Positions 42,409 to 51,126 of a stretch of DNA of 64,000 bases are shown piece by piece. Made by a program: the position numbers and the translations under genes. Position 1 is the stretch's first letter; each line of letters starts with the position of its first letter. Source of the DNA: Nocardiopsis coralli (GTDB taxonomy: Bacteria; Actinomycetota; Actinomycetes; Streptosporangiales; Streptosporangiaceae); contig NZ_JADBGI010000001.1 in NCBI RefSeq assembly GCF_014892575.1, positions 62,001 through 126,000 on the forward strand, written 5' to 3'. The notes beneath the pieces are model-generated. The model saw nothing but the letters and a program-made list of their open reading frames with translations. It was not told the origin of the DNA and ran no database searches.

Positions 42409-43284
42409 TCATGCAGGCACCTCCCCACCGGTGCGGGTACGCGTGCGGGCCAGGGCGCGAGGGCCCAGATCGGTTCGCGCCAGCCGGGACAGCCACACCA
42501 GCCCCACCGCCCACAGCACGCCGATCACCGCCAGGACCACCTGTCCGAACACGGTGTCGAAGGGGTCCAGGTAGTCGGCGTTGACGACCGTCAGGCCCAC
42601 GGCCAGTGCCAGGGTGGTGCCGGCGATGATGCGGGCCGAGGTGCGCACCCGGGCGCGGGTGGCGGCCACGCGCACGAGCATGGCGGCCTGGTCGCGGGCT
42701 GATCGGGCCAAGCTCGACAATAGGGCGCCCAGGTCGGCGGCTTGGCGGGTGGCGGCGGTGGACAGGGCCGCGGTGACCAGGTCCGCGGTGGGCACGTCCA
42801 CCTGTTCGGCGAACTCGGCCAGCGCCTGCTCGGGCGGGGTGCCCTGTTGCAGAGCGTCCGCCAGGCGGGACACATCGGCGCGGATCAGGGGCGGGGCGGT
42901 GGGCACGGTGGACACAATGGCCTGGTGCAGCCCGGCTGCGCCTTCCATGAGGTCGCGCAGCTGCTCGGTCCAGGCGGCCACGGCCTCGACCCGGGCGACC
43001 TGCGCGGCATGAGCCCGGTCCGGACCCAGCAGAGCGGGCAGCCACCACACCCCGGCTCCGGCGAGCACCCCGCCCACGGGCCACCCGGTCAGAACCCAGC
43101 AGAGCAGCCCCGCGGCCACCGCACCGAGAAGGTGGGGCGCGCTCGTCCGGTGCAGGTGCAGCCGCCCGGACAGGGAACGGGTGCGGTTTCGAGCGCGTTC
43201 GGCCCCCACCAGCAGAGCCAGGGCCAGCCCAGCGCCCGCGCTCAGGCCGCCCAACCCGCCCAGGAGGAGAACAGGGGTGGTCAT
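42409..43284 (-). CDS. tadB: TadB-type inner-membrane platform protein
   Basis: A 291-residue T2SSF-family protein. Start ATG 43284 overlaps the tadA stop (ATGA); an upstream ATG at 43302 is less likely. TM helices: VLLLGGLGGLSAGAGLALALLVG, LLGAVAAGLLCWVLTGWPVGGVLAGAGVWW, and two at the C-terminus (IIAGTTLALAVGLTVVNA, VVLAVIGVLWAVGLVWL). The cytoplasmic domain has RVEAVAAWTEQLRDLMEGAAGLHQAI. The stop codon survives at the IS110 junction, so the protein is complete. Confidence 0.85.
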   Translation of the reverse strand: MTTPVLLLGGLGGLSAGAGLALALLVGAERARNRTRSLSGRLHLHRTSAPHLLGAVAAGLLCWVLTGWPVGGVLAGAGVWWLPALLGPDRAHAAQVARVEAVAAWTEQLRDLMEGAAGLHQAIVSTVPTAPPLIRADVSRLADALQQGTPPEQALAEFAEQVDVPTADLVTAALSTAATRQAADLGALLSSLARSARDQAAMLVRVAATRARVRTSARIIAGTTLALAVGLTVVNADYLDPFDTVFGQVVLAVIGVLWAVGLVWLSRLARTDLGPRALARTRTRTGGEVPA

Positions 43285-44576
43285 GGCCGGTGTCCGTTCC
43301 ACGCCACCTCACCCATGAGCAGGGCCGGGTCGAAACCGTGCTCTTGGAGCGCGTGGGCGGTGTGTGGGCTGGGCGGGGCGCCGCCAGACCCGTCGTTGCG
43401 GTAGATCTCGTTGGAGAGCACCTGCGACCCATCAGAGCCCACGACTTCGCGCACGCTGGTCACCCGGCGCTGGCCCTGTGGGGTGGCGTCCAGGTGCACG
43501 ACCAGGTGCACGGCCGAACCCACCAGAAGAGAGGTGGCCTCGAGCGGCAGGCGCTCGGAGCTCAAAGCGGCGTAGGCACCGAACTTCGCGAACGCGCCTT
43601 GCGAGCTCGCGGCGTGCAGGGTGGTCAGGCTCCCGTCGTTGCCCTGGCTCATCGCGGTGAGCAGCGGCACCGTCTCGGACCCGCGGGTTTCACCGACGAT
43701 GACCCGGTCCGGGGACATACGCAGCGCCGCCCGCACCAGGTCCGCCACGGTGACCTCACCCTTTCCTTCGGTGTTGGCCGGGCGGGCGTGCAAGGCCACC
43801 GCATCCGGGTGGGCTTGCACGTCGCGTTCTAGGGCGAGCTCGGGCACGTCCTCGATGGTCACCACCCGCTCCTGCGCAGGGATCTCGGCGGCCAGGGCGC
43901 GCAGCAGGGTGGTCTTGCCGGCGCCGGTGCCGCCGGAGATGACCAGGTTGCGCCGGGCCCGCACCGCCGCCGAGAGCAGTTTCTCCACCACCGGCTCCAG
44001 GGTGCCCAGACGGCGCAGCTCGCCCAGGCCGGTGGTGCGGTAGCGGTGGCGGCGGATAGAGACCGCCGGCTGGTGGGACACATCCAGCACCGCATTCAGG
44101 CGGGACCCGTCGGACAGGGGCATGTCCAGGATCGGGGCAGCCGCGTCGAAGCGCCGCTCCCCCGCCGGGGAACCCGCGGCAATGCGGCGAACGAGGGAGG
44201 CGAGTTCGTCGGGGGTGTCCACGATCGGGTCCAGCTGGGCACGGGTGCCGTCGGCGTAGCGCACCCACACGTCGGTTCCGGTCAAGTTGATGTTCTCGAT
44301 CTCGGGGTCCTGGAGGAGCTCTTCCAGCGGTCCCAGCCCGCAGACCCGGGCCACCACGCGGCGCTGGATGGCCTGCTCGGAATCCGCATCCAGCACCCCG
44401 TGGCCCTGCGACAGGGCCCGCCCGGCCCGCTCATCCAGTACCACGCGGGCCAAACGGCGGGCGCGGAAGCGCTCCTGATCCGGGGTGCTGTCGCTGTCGG
44501 CCTCACTCTCCAGGCGCCGGGTGACCTGGGCGGCAACCTCGCGCACCGTTTCCTCGAACTGCTCCTGGTTGGTCAC
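43281..44576 (-). CDS. tadA: TadA/CpaF-type pilus assembly ATPase
   Basis: A 431-residue secretion ATPase of the VirB11/GspE superfamily. The N-terminal domain contains GLGPLEELLQDPEIENINLTG, the CpaF signature. Walker A is ISGGTGAGKTTLLRAL at about 214-229, the Asp box region is VVTIEDVPEL, the His box/Walker B region is LVRAALRMSPDRVIVGETRG, and TAMSQGNDGSLTTLHAAS follows. It powers both extension and retraction of Tad pili as a cytosolic hexamer. Its ATG overlaps the cpaE-like stop, and its stop overlaps tadB. Confidence 0.92.
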   Translation of the reverse strand: MTNQEQFEETVREVAAQVTRRLESEADSDSTPDQERFRARRLARVVLDERAGRALSQGHGVLDADSEQAIQRRVVARVCGLGPLEELLQDPEIENINLTGTDVWVRYADGTRAQLDPIVDTPDELASLVRRIAAGSPAGERRFDAAAPILDMPLSDGSRLNAVLDVSHQPAVSIRRHRYRTTGLGELRRLGTLEPVVEKLLSAAVRARRNLVISGGTGAGKTTLLRALAAEIPAQERVVTIEDVPELALERDVQAHPDAVALHARPANTEGKGEVTVADLVRAALRMSPDRVIVGETRGSETVPLLTAMSQGNDGSLTTLHAASSQGAFAKFGAYAALSSERLPLEATSLLVGSAVHLVVHLDATPQGQRRVTSVREVVGSDGSQVLSNEIYRNDGSGGAPPSPHTAHALQEHGFDPALLMGEVAWNGHRP

Positions 44577-45304
44577 CGCACCTCCTCGACCTGGCCGGTC
44601 TCTGCTGGTTGCGTACGCGAGTGCAGGGTCGCGGCCAAGCTGCGCGCGGCCCGGATGAGGGGGCGGCGGTGGATGCGGGCAGCATCGCCCTGGCCCGTCA
44701 GGAACCGGGCTGCCTTGTCATCCCGGGGCAGGCGCGCCCACACCGGCAACCCCACGACCTCGCTGATTTCAGCTTCACTGCCACGGCCGCCAACCACGGC
44801 CAACCCCACATGAGGGCCCGCGCGGAACATCCAGCCGGCGCTCTCCTTGACCCGCTTGAGCTGGGCGATGTCACCGGAGCAGACCAGGACTGCGAGGTCG
44901 GACGCTGCCAGGAGGCCGGCTGACGGTCCCTGCGGCCTTACCCGGCCCAGATCCACGATGCTCGTCCCCTCGCGCAGCGCCTTCGGGTTCTGCGACAGCA
45001 GCTCCAAGGCCGCGCTCGTGCGGTCAGCAGAAGACGGGGCCACGCACACACGTGCTCCGCCGGGCAGGACCTGGGTGGCACTGGTCAGGTCGGGGCGGTC
45101 GTGGTCCTGGCCGCTGCGGCTGGAGGCGGCCAGATCGACCACTCCGGGCCAGGGCGGCAGATGCCACCAGGGGGCCACGTCCCCGCCCGAGGCGTCCGCC
45201 TCCACAATCGGCACCGGCGCAGGGTCAGGCCACACACCGGCCAACGCCAACGACAAGGTGGTCACACCGGGGGCTCCGGACAGGGAGAACACCGCGATCA
45301 TCAC
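44573..45304 (-). CDS. CpaE/TadZ-like P-loop protein with deviant Walker A
   Basis: A 243-residue MinD/ParA-superfamily protein. The Walker A site reads SLSGAPGVTTLSLALAGVW: the invariant Lys of GKGGVGKTT is missing (GAPGVTT), while the later Asp of VEADASGGD is present. TadZ/CpaE proteins localise the pilus machine at a cell pole or focus and several are degenerate ATPases, so loss of hydrolysis is plausible. GTG 45304 overlaps the cpaB stop; ATG 45301 is an equally good start. Confidence 0.72.
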   Translation of the reverse strand: MMIAVFSLSGAPGVTTLSLALAGVWPDPAPVPIVEADASGGDVAPWWHLPPWPGVVDLAASSRSGQDHDRPDLTSATQVLPGGARVCVAPSSADRTSAALELLSQNPKALREGTSIVDLGRVRPQGPSAGLLAASDLAVLVCSGDIAQLKRVKESAGWMFRAGPHVGLAVVGGRGSEAEISEVVGLPVWARLPRDDKAARFLTGQGDAARIHRRPLIRAARSLAATLHSRTQPAETGQVEEVR

Positions 45305-45948
45305 GGGGCCTCACCCGCCTGCGCGGTGTGCACCAGCGACACCTCGTCCTCGGCAGCCGCGCGGGCCACCTGGGCGGCGTAGGTCGACTCCACCACGAGG
45401 TCGACGGAAACCCCGCCCGCGGCTGCTTCGTCGGTGAGCCCCTCCAGGGCCTGGACACGGGCGGGGATGGACTGGTCGGAGCCCTCACCGGTCAGCACAA
45501 CGGTCACTTCCGCACCCGGCCGGAGAGAGGAGGGCGCTCGGCCCGGTTCGAGTTGGAGGCCGACCGTTGCCTCGTCGGATCCGAGCTGCTCGCCCTCGCC
45601 TCCCAGCACCTCTGCGGAGAGCAGGCCTCCTTCGGTGACCGGGCTGGTGACCGTCGTCCCGACCGCCTGCTCCGGTTCACCGAGGGTCGGCAGGCCTTCG
45701 AGCCCGGCCGCCTCGACCACCTGCACATCCTCGGCCCCCACTTGGTGGCCGGCAGGCAGATCGGCAGCGGCCACCAGGACGGGAGTGCGCTGGTCCACCT
45801 GCTCCAGTGCCACGACCGACAGGGCCGCCCCGGCCGCCATGAGCGCTGCGGCCAGAAGCATCGCGCGCCACCGGCGCGACCGCGCCTTCAGCCTGAGCGG
45901 GTGGGCCTTCTCATCGGGGGCCTCGGTACGCTCCTGTGTCGCTGTCAT
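45301..45948 (-). CDS. CpaB/RcpC-like SAF-domain pilus assembly protein
   Basis: A 215-residue protein with a basic N-terminus (RLKARSRRWR), one membrane helix (AMLLAAALMAAGAALSVVALEQV) and a SAF domain (VLVAAADLPAGHQVGAEDVQVVEA). An exported beta-rich region follows (GAEVTVVLTGEG). CpaB proteins may form a periplasmic or wall channel for the Flp pilus. ATG 45948 is preferred over GTG 45957 because of spacing from AGGATGAGG. Confidence 0.78.
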   Translation of the reverse strand: MTATQERTEAPDEKAHPLRLKARSRRWRAMLLAAALMAAGAALSVVALEQVDQRTPVLVAAADLPAGHQVGAEDVQVVEAAGLEGLPTLGEPEQAVGTTVTSPVTEGGLLSAEVLGGEGEQLGSDEATVGLQLEPGRAPSSLRPGAEVTVVLTGEGSDQSIPARVQALEGLTDEAAAGGVSVDLVVESTYAAQVARAAAEDEVSLVHTAQAGEAP

Positions 45949-45967
45949 CTCGCGCACCTCATCCTGT

Positions 45968-46729
45968 TCACGTGACCACCCCGGAGGACTCGATGACCTC
46001 GACCTGCTGGGAGGTCTCGGTGGTCAGCGACCGCAGGCTGCCTCCCTCGCCGTCGTCGCTCTCCCACGAGGTCTCCCACCTGACCTGAGCGCTGACCTGC
46101 ACCTGGCCGGTCGAGGTGTAGGTGTGGCCGCAGTCGGGCGAGGACTCTTCCGGATCATGCGTGGACGCATCGAAGGGGGTTCCGGGGCCTTCGCAGTCCA
46201 CCGTGGTGCCATCGCCCATCTGCCAGGAGACCGACGAGGGGGCAGCAGTGACGCTGACCTCTCCCCCGGGCACACTCGCACTCGCGCTCTGCTGGGCCCA
46301 CTGGTCGCCGTCGATCCACATCCACACCGGAACGTGCACCAGCACCGGCCCATCAGGACTGGGCGACATCGCAAGCTCCGGTTCCTCCAGCTCGAGGGAG
46401 GCGCGGGCCTCGTGGGCGACTTCGACCAGGTCGACCCCATCGTCCTCGTCCTCATCGCCGCCGACATAGGCCGTGCACCGCATCGAAGACGCGTCCCCCT
46501 CACAAGGGGGCGGCTCGTCGGAGGAGGCTTCGCCGCCGCCCTCACCCGAGTCCCCACCGGGATCCGGCGCTTCGCCCGGAAGCTCCTCGGTCGACTCGGC
46601 CTCCGCATCGCACCCGGCGCCACCACCCGCACCGCACTCCACATGACCGAAGAAGTCTTCAGCCGAGGCAGGCGTCGCCATAAAGAGAGACATGACCGTG
46701 GCAAGAGCGGCAGTGAACCCCCTCAGCAT
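45968..46729 (-). CDS. Secreted acidic protein of the Tad operon
   Basis: A 253-residue protein. ATG 46729 overlaps the upstream stop and gives a signal peptide (LRGFTAALATVMSLFMATPASA). Behind a Gly/Glu/Asp-rich linker with Cys pairs lies a beta-rich domain (WQMGDGTTVDCEGPGTPFDASTHDPEESSPDCGHTYTSTGQVQVSAQVRWE) that looks like a PKD-type fold with a disulfide. Such proteins are typical of actinobacterial Tad operons; function unknown, possibly a pilus-tip or wall-associated subunit. Confidence 0.7.
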   Translation of the reverse strand: MLRGFTAALATVMSLFMATPASAEDFFGHVECGAGGGAGCDAEAESTEELPGEAPDPGGDSGEGGGEASSDEPPPCEGDASSMRCTAYVGGDEDEDDGVDLVEVAHEARASLELEEPELAMSPSPDGPVLVHVPVWMWIDGDQWAQQSASASVPGGEVSVTAAPSSVSWQMGDGTTVDCEGPGTPFDASTHDPEESSPDCGHTYTSTGQVQVSAQVRWETSWESDDGEGGSLRSLTTETSQQVEVIESSGVVT

Positions 46730-47241
46730 GAGCCCTGCTCCCAAATGCGCAGCTCTGAAACCCGCCATGCAAGACCATCGTCTGTGACGGTGGCATCGAT
46801 TTGCCGCGTGCCCGCGGACGCGTCATCCGAGGGTGAGCTTTCGCTCCCAGTCCACTCCGCCCCGTCAGCACAGTCGATCAACTCGACTGTTTCCGGATTC
46901 TCCTGAGGTTCCCGCTCGACAACTTCGGGATTCAGGTCTGGCTCGCCCTCGAACGCACCGTCGTCCTCTGCACTCTCTAAACCGTGGCGCATCAACGCGA
47001 GGGCATCCCCGGAAGCGTAGTTCTCCAGCTCATCCGGGTCCGGGTTGCCGTCATGAGAGGCCTCGACGACGATCTCCCACATGCCTTCGTACGCCTCGAG
47101 CGCAGACTGCTCGGCAGCTTCCTCCGGGGAAGGGGGTTCAGAGGGCTCCTCAGGGGCGGGAGCTGGTTCTTCCTCCGCGGTGCAAGCCGTGCCCGCGGCC
47201 ATCATGGCCAGCAGAAGCACCCCTGCCGCACCTAGCCTCAT
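46723..47241 (-). CDS. Lipoprotein, first gene of the Tad operon
   Basis: A 172-residue protein with a lipoprotein signal peptide (GAAGVLLLAMMAAGTAC, lipobox AGTAC, Cys about 20), a Glu/Pro-rich linker and a helical-plus-sheet domain (SALEAYEGMWEIVVEASHDGNPDPDELENYASGDALALMRHGLE) resembling the NTF2-like lipoproteins common in actinomycetes. It probably anchors near the pilus base. The operon promoter should lie in 47242-47360; no clear -10/-35 can be assigned. Confidence 0.68.
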   Translation of the reverse strand: MRLGAAGVLLLAMMAAGTACTAEEEPAPAPEEPSEPPSPEEAAEQSALEAYEGMWEIVVEASHDGNPDPDELENYASGDALALMRHGLESAEDDGAFEGEPDLNPEVVEREPQENPETVELIDCADGAEWTGSESSPSDDASAGTRQIDATVTDDGLAWRVSELRIWEQGSC

Positions 47242-47365
47242 CAGTCCTCCGCAGTATCCGGGGTAACCCTCACGCGGAGTGCCGAGGCTAGTACTGACAG
47301 CCCTTCAAACCAATATTACGCAAGCCGGAACTCAATCCCGATAGGTATCCCTCACCCACAGGTAA

Positions 47366-47388
47366 GGGCCTGCTCTGAGAGCAGGCCC
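47366..47388. terminator. Perfect hairpin upstream of the Tad operon
   Basis: GGGCCTGCTCT (47366-47376) and AGAGCAGGCCC (47378-47388) form 11-bp arms, followed on the plus strand by GTTCGTTTC. It lies between the Tad operon and an IS element, with no surviving gene upstream on either strand to explain it, so it may be the relic terminator of a lost gene. Confidence 0.55.
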
Positions 47389-47485
47389 GTTCGTTTCGGG
47401 TCCGGGACATGCACGTGCGCCGATCTACTCCAGGGCGGGGCAGCCAGGCATCCCATGAACACCACAGCGCGAGCACATCAGCTAA

Positions 47486-48334
47486 GAGGTCATCTCATTT
47501 GGATTCTCTGTAGCCTGGGCCCATGTCGATGGTCGAGCGGCTGGTGCCGGACGGGTTGTGGGAGCTGTTCCAGAAGGTGGTGCCCCAGGCGCCCACCAGA
47601 CCCCAGGGCGGGGGCCGGCGCAGATACGGCGACCGTGAGGTGCTGGCCGCGATCATCTTCGTGGCCACCACCGGCTGCACCTGGGCCCAGCTCCCACCGG
47701 CCTTCGGCCCTTCCGGGCCCACCGCCCACCGCCGTTTCACCGAGTGGAGCCGGGCCCGCGTGTGGGCCAAGCTGCACCGTCTGGTGCTGGACGAACTCGG
47801 CTCCCGCGGCGAGCTGGACTGGTCGCGGTGCGCGATCGACTCGGTCAACATGCGCGCCCTCAAAGGGGGGACCTGACCGGCCCGAATCCTGTCGACCGGG
47901 GCAAGAAGCGGGCGAAGATCCACCTGATCACCGATCGTGGCGGATTGCCGCTTTCCATGGCCGTCTCGGGTGCGAACCTGCACGACAGCCAGGCCCTGCA
48001 ACCCTTGGTACGAGGGATAGCGCCGGTGCGTTCGCCTCGCGGGCCCAGGCGGCGCAAACCGGCCAAGCTCCACGGCGACAAGGGATACGACTACGACCAC
48101 CTGCGCCGATGGCTCCAAAGGCGCGGGGTCGTCCATCGTCTGGCCCGCAAGGGGGTGGATTCTTCGCAGCGGTTGGGCCGGCATCGGTGGCAGGTCGAGC
48201 GCACCATGGCCTGGTTGGCCGGATGCCGCCGCCTGCACCGCCGCTACGAACGCACAGGCGCGCACTTCCTGGCTTTCGTCGGTATCGCTTGCACCCTGAT
48301 TTGCTACCGCAGACTCGCCAAATGAGATGGTCTC
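47486..48334 (+). mobile_element. IS5-family (IS427-type) insertion sequence with intact ends
   Basis: About 849 bp. Terminal inverted repeats of 17 bp with two mismatches: GAGGTCATCTCATTTGG at the left and its complement form GAGACCATCTCATTTGG at the right. Both ends are flanked by TAA (47483-47485 and 48335-48337), a 3-bp target duplication within CTAA, as expected for IS427-type elements. It encodes one transposase split over two frames. The element appears intact and possibly active. Confidence 0.85.
47523..48325 (+). CDS. IS5-family transposase, expressed by a -1 frameshift
   Basis: The first frame (47523-47876, 117 residues) has the DUF4096-type N-terminal domain (LWELFQKVVPQ, YGDREVLAAIIFVATTGCTWAQLP, TAHRRFTEWSRARVW) and the first catalytic Asp in DWSRCAIDSVNMRALK. 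The second frame (ending at 48325) continues with GPNPVDRGKKRAKIHLITDRGGLPL, the second Asp in LHGDKGYDYDHLRR, and the Glu region WQVERTMAWLAGCRRLHRRYE. The frames meet at AAAGGGGGG (47862-47870), a slippery run where a -1 shift joins them. IS427-type elements commonly use this mechanism, so this is likely programmed rather than a mutation. Confidence 0.82.
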
Positions 48335-48473
48335 TAAGGCGCTACCGGGGACGCAGGTGTTCTCGGCCTATGGCAGGAGCGCGTCGAACCACGTTCCGCT
48401 ATTCCCCCGTTCCGGCCACACGCACACCCCAGGCGGCCGGCTGGCTAATATCGCCCTATGCCCACACCCCTTC

Positions 48474-49910
48474 CTAAGGGACCACGCCGACGATGGACTT
48501 GGTCTCCAGGTACTCGCTGATGCCGAACTCGGCCCACTCGCGGCCGTTGCCGGACTGCTTGTAGCCGCCCCAGGCGGTGTTGAAGTCGAAGGCGGCGTCG
48601 TTGATGAGTACGTAGCCGGTGCGCATCTGCTCGGCGACCGCGCGGGCCCCCTCCGGATCGGCGCTGGTGATGTACCCGCACAGGCCGAACGGGGAATCGT
48701 TGGCGATGCGCAGCGCCTCGTCGACGGTGTCGTAGGCGATGACGGACAGCACGGGGCCGAAGATCTCTTCGCGGGCGATGGTCATGTCGTTGGTGACGTC
48801 GGCGAAGACGGTGGGCTTGACGAAGTGACCGCCCGCGAGCTCGTCTGGGAGGGCGGGCTTGCCCGGGCCGCCGGTGACCAACCGGGTTCCGGCGTCGATG
48901 CCTTGGCCGATGTAGTCCTGGACGGTGTCCCACTGCTCGGCCGACACGACCGGCCCCAGGAACGTCTCCTCGGCGCGCGGGTCGCCAACCTTGAGTTCGT
49001 TGACGCGCGCGGTCAGCAGGCTGAGGAACTCCTCCAGCCGCTCGCGCGGCACCAAAGTGCGCGACGATGCGCCGCAGATCTGTCCGCTGTTGCCGATGCC
49101 GTAGAACACGGCCGTCTCGACCGCCATGTTCAGATCGGCGTCGGGCAGCACGATCTGGGCCGATTTGCCACCGAGCTCGGTCACGAGCCGCTTGGCAGTA
49201 GGGGCTGCGGCACCAGCCACCCCTTCGGCGACCGGGCCGGAGCCGGTGAAGGAGACCATGTCGACCTCCGGGTGAGAGTTGAGCACGTCACCGAGGTCCG
49301 ACCCGCGGCCCAAGACGACGTTGACCACGCCTGCTGGCACTCCGGCGGTGTCGAGGATCTCGGCCAGCAGGAGCGCCGTGCGCGCGCTCAGCTGAGCCGG
49401 CTTGAGGACCACGGTGCAGCCCGCCGCGATCGCCGACGCCACCTTCCCGGCCGGCTGGAGGGCTGGGAAGTTCCACGGGGTGATCAGCGTGCACACGCCG
49501 ATCGACTCGCGCCGCACCCAGGTGCTGCCCCGCCGGGCAACGAACTCGATCCGCCCCAGGGCCTCCGCGGCGTGCTGAAACTGCGGCTGGGCCGCCTGCA
49601 CGTGCAGCGTGCGCGATATCTGGATCGGGGAGCCGAGGTCGGCGGTGACGGCTTCGGCCATGTCCTCGGCGCGGCGGGCGTACTCGGCCCCGATCGCCTC
49701 CAGTAACTCGCCCCGTTCAGCGACCGAAGTGGTGCTGAATGCCGGGAAGGCCCCGCGCGCGGCGCGGATGGCCCGTTCGGCGTCCGCCACGCCGCCGAGG
49801 GTAACGCGGCCACTCGGCCTGCCGGTGGCGGGGTCGATCAGGTCTTGGACGGTGCCGTCGACCGGTTCGGTCCACTGACCGTCGATGTAGAGATGCTGCG
49901 CCTCGAACAT
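48474..49910 (-). CDS. NAD(P)-dependent aldehyde dehydrogenase
   Basis: A 478-residue protein of standard ALDH length. Motifs: TPWNFPALQPAGKVASAI and VVLKPAQLSA (cofactor binding), ELGGKSAQI with the general-base Glu near residue 245, and GQICGASSRTLV with the catalytic Cys near 279, then EEIFGPVLSVI. It oxidises aldehydes to carboxylic acids in the cytosol. GGAG sits before ATG 49910. It lies downstream of an alcohol dehydrogenase in the same direction, so an alcohol to aldehyde to acid route is implied, although a very strong hairpin separates the genes. Confidence 0.93.
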   Translation of the reverse strand: MFEAQHLYIDGQWTEPVDGTVQDLIDPATGRPSGRVTLGGVADAERAIRAARGAFPAFSTTSVAERGELLEAIGAEYARRAEDMAEAVTADLGSPIQISRTLHVQAAQPQFQHAAEALGRIEFVARRGSTWVRRESIGVCTLITPWNFPALQPAGKVASAIAAGCTVVLKPAQLSARTALLLAEILDTAGVPAGVVNVVLGRGSDLGDVLNSHPEVDMVSFTGSGPVAEGVAGAAAPTAKRLVTELGGKSAQIVLPDADLNMAVETAVFYGIGNSGQICGASSRTLVPRERLEEFLSLLTARVNELKVGDPRAEETFLGPVVSAEQWDTVQDYIGQGIDAGTRLVTGGPGKPALPDELAGGHFVKPTVFADVTNDMTIAREEIFGPVLSVIAYDTVDEALRIANDSPFGLCGYITSADPEGARAVAEQMRTGYVLINDAAFDFNTAWGGYKQSGNGREWAEFGISEYLETKSIVGVVP

Positions 49911-50004
49911 GGCGGGCTCCTGTCCTAAAAGTTGCGTCTGGCGCGATCGAGCAAAGGGGTGTGCGGGGAAGGGCGCGAGGGGAAGGGAATCTCGCGCTGG
50001 CCAC

Positions 50005-50042
50005 GCTGTCCCGGCCCGCCGACGTCGGCGGGCCGGGACAGC
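50005..50042. terminator. 38-bp perfect palindrome between alcohol and aldehyde dehydrogenase genes
   Basis: Two exactly complementary 19-bp arms (50005-50023 and 50024-50042), centred on GAC|GTC. It begins 20 bp after the alcohol dehydrogenase stop. It could terminate that transcript, give partial read-through into the aldehyde dehydrogenase, or extrude as a cruciform. Confidence 0.65.
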
Positions 50043-50061
50043 CGCGCTTGATCCCCGGTAG

Positions 50062-51084
50062 TCAGGCGTTCTGCGGAGTGAACACGCCGCGGAAGCGCAT
50101 CCTGCCCGTGGAGAGCCGGTCGAAGGCCTCGTTGGCCTGGTCGAGAGTGAAGGTCTCGGTGATCGGCTTGACCTTGCCCTTGCCGGCAAAGTCCAAGACC
50201 TCGCTCAGGTAGTGCTGGCCTCCGTGAGTGGACCCGATAACCTGCTGGCGCATCATGTGGAACGGCACGCCCTCCGACGAGATCTCGAACGGCTGGGTGA
50301 AGTCCAGCCCGCTCAGGACGACCCGCCCGCTTGGCCGCAGACCAGCCATCGCCTCTTCAGCGGCGTCGAAGGCATTGGTGGTGACCAACAGGACGTCCGT
50401 CCCGCCCAGGTCGGCCAGCTCCCGGCCGCTCGAGAGCACGTGATCGGCCCCCAGCTCATTGGCCAGGTTGTGCTTGTCGGGCGAATGCGTGATCGCGATG
50501 GTCTCGAAGCCTGATGCCTTGGCCAGCTGAATGGCGACGTGTCCCAGTCCGCCGATGCCGATGACGGCGATCCGCTCGCCCGGCTGCAGGTTGGCGTCGC
50601 GAATGCCGCTCCACGTGGTGTAGCCGGCGCACATCATCGGGGCCGCGTCGACGTAGTCGAGCTCATCGGGCAGCAGCACCGTGCCCTCAGCGGCGACCGC
50701 GATGTACTCCGCGTGACCGCCCTGTGCGGCGAAGCCGGTGGTGCGCGCGCTGGGACAGTTCATCGCGGTCTGGCCGGTCAGTGGCAGGTATTGGCGGCAG
50801 TAGTCACAGCGACCACAGGCCTGCTGCACCCAGGTGGTGCCGACCCGGTCACCGACCTCGCGGCCGTGCACGCCGGCCCCAACCTCGACGATCTCGCCGA
50901 CGACCTCGTGGCCCGGGGTCTGGGGGTAGATATCCCCGCCAGCGCCCTGGGTGGCCCACACGTCCGTGTAGCACATCCCCGATGCGTGGACTTTGACCAG
51001 CACCTGCCCCGGCTCGGCCGTGGGTGTTGGGACCTCCTGGACCTGCCAGGGCTCGTTCGCTCCCGTCATCACGATTGCCTTCAT
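50062..51084 (-). CDS. Zinc-dependent alcohol dehydrogenase (MDR family)
   Basis: A 340-residue MDR enzyme. Catalytic zinc ligands: Cys38 (GMCYTD), His59-Glu60 (TPGHEVVGE). Structural zinc cysteines: Cys90, Cys93, Cys96 and Cys110, where the last spacing is about six residues longer than usual. The Rossmann motif is VIGIGGLGHVAIQLAKA (about 168-184). It would interconvert alcohols and aldehydes with NAD(P). Divergent from a TetR gene 129 bp away, with an inverted repeat between them, so likely repressed by it. Confidence 0.93.
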   Translation of the reverse strand: MKAIVMTGANEPWQVQEVPTPTAEPGQVLVKVHASGMCYTDVWATQGAGGDIYPQTPGHEVVGEIVEVGAGVHGREVGDRVGTTWVQQACGRCDYCRQYLPLTGQTAMNCPSARTTGFAAQGGHAEYIAVAAEGTVLLPDELDYVDAAPMMCAGYTTWSGIRDANLQPGERIAVIGIGGLGHVAIQLAKASGFETIAITHSPDKHNLANELGADHVLSSGRELADLGGTDVLLVTTNAFDAAEEAMAGLRPSGRVVLSGLDFTQPFEISSEGVPFHMMRQQVIGSTHGGQHYLSEVLDFAGKGKVKPITETFTLDQANEAFDRLSTGRMRFRGVFTPQNA

Positions 51085-51126
51085 GGCGCACCCCCTGTCT
51101 CGGGCCCGGCGTGCCGAACCAAAGAT

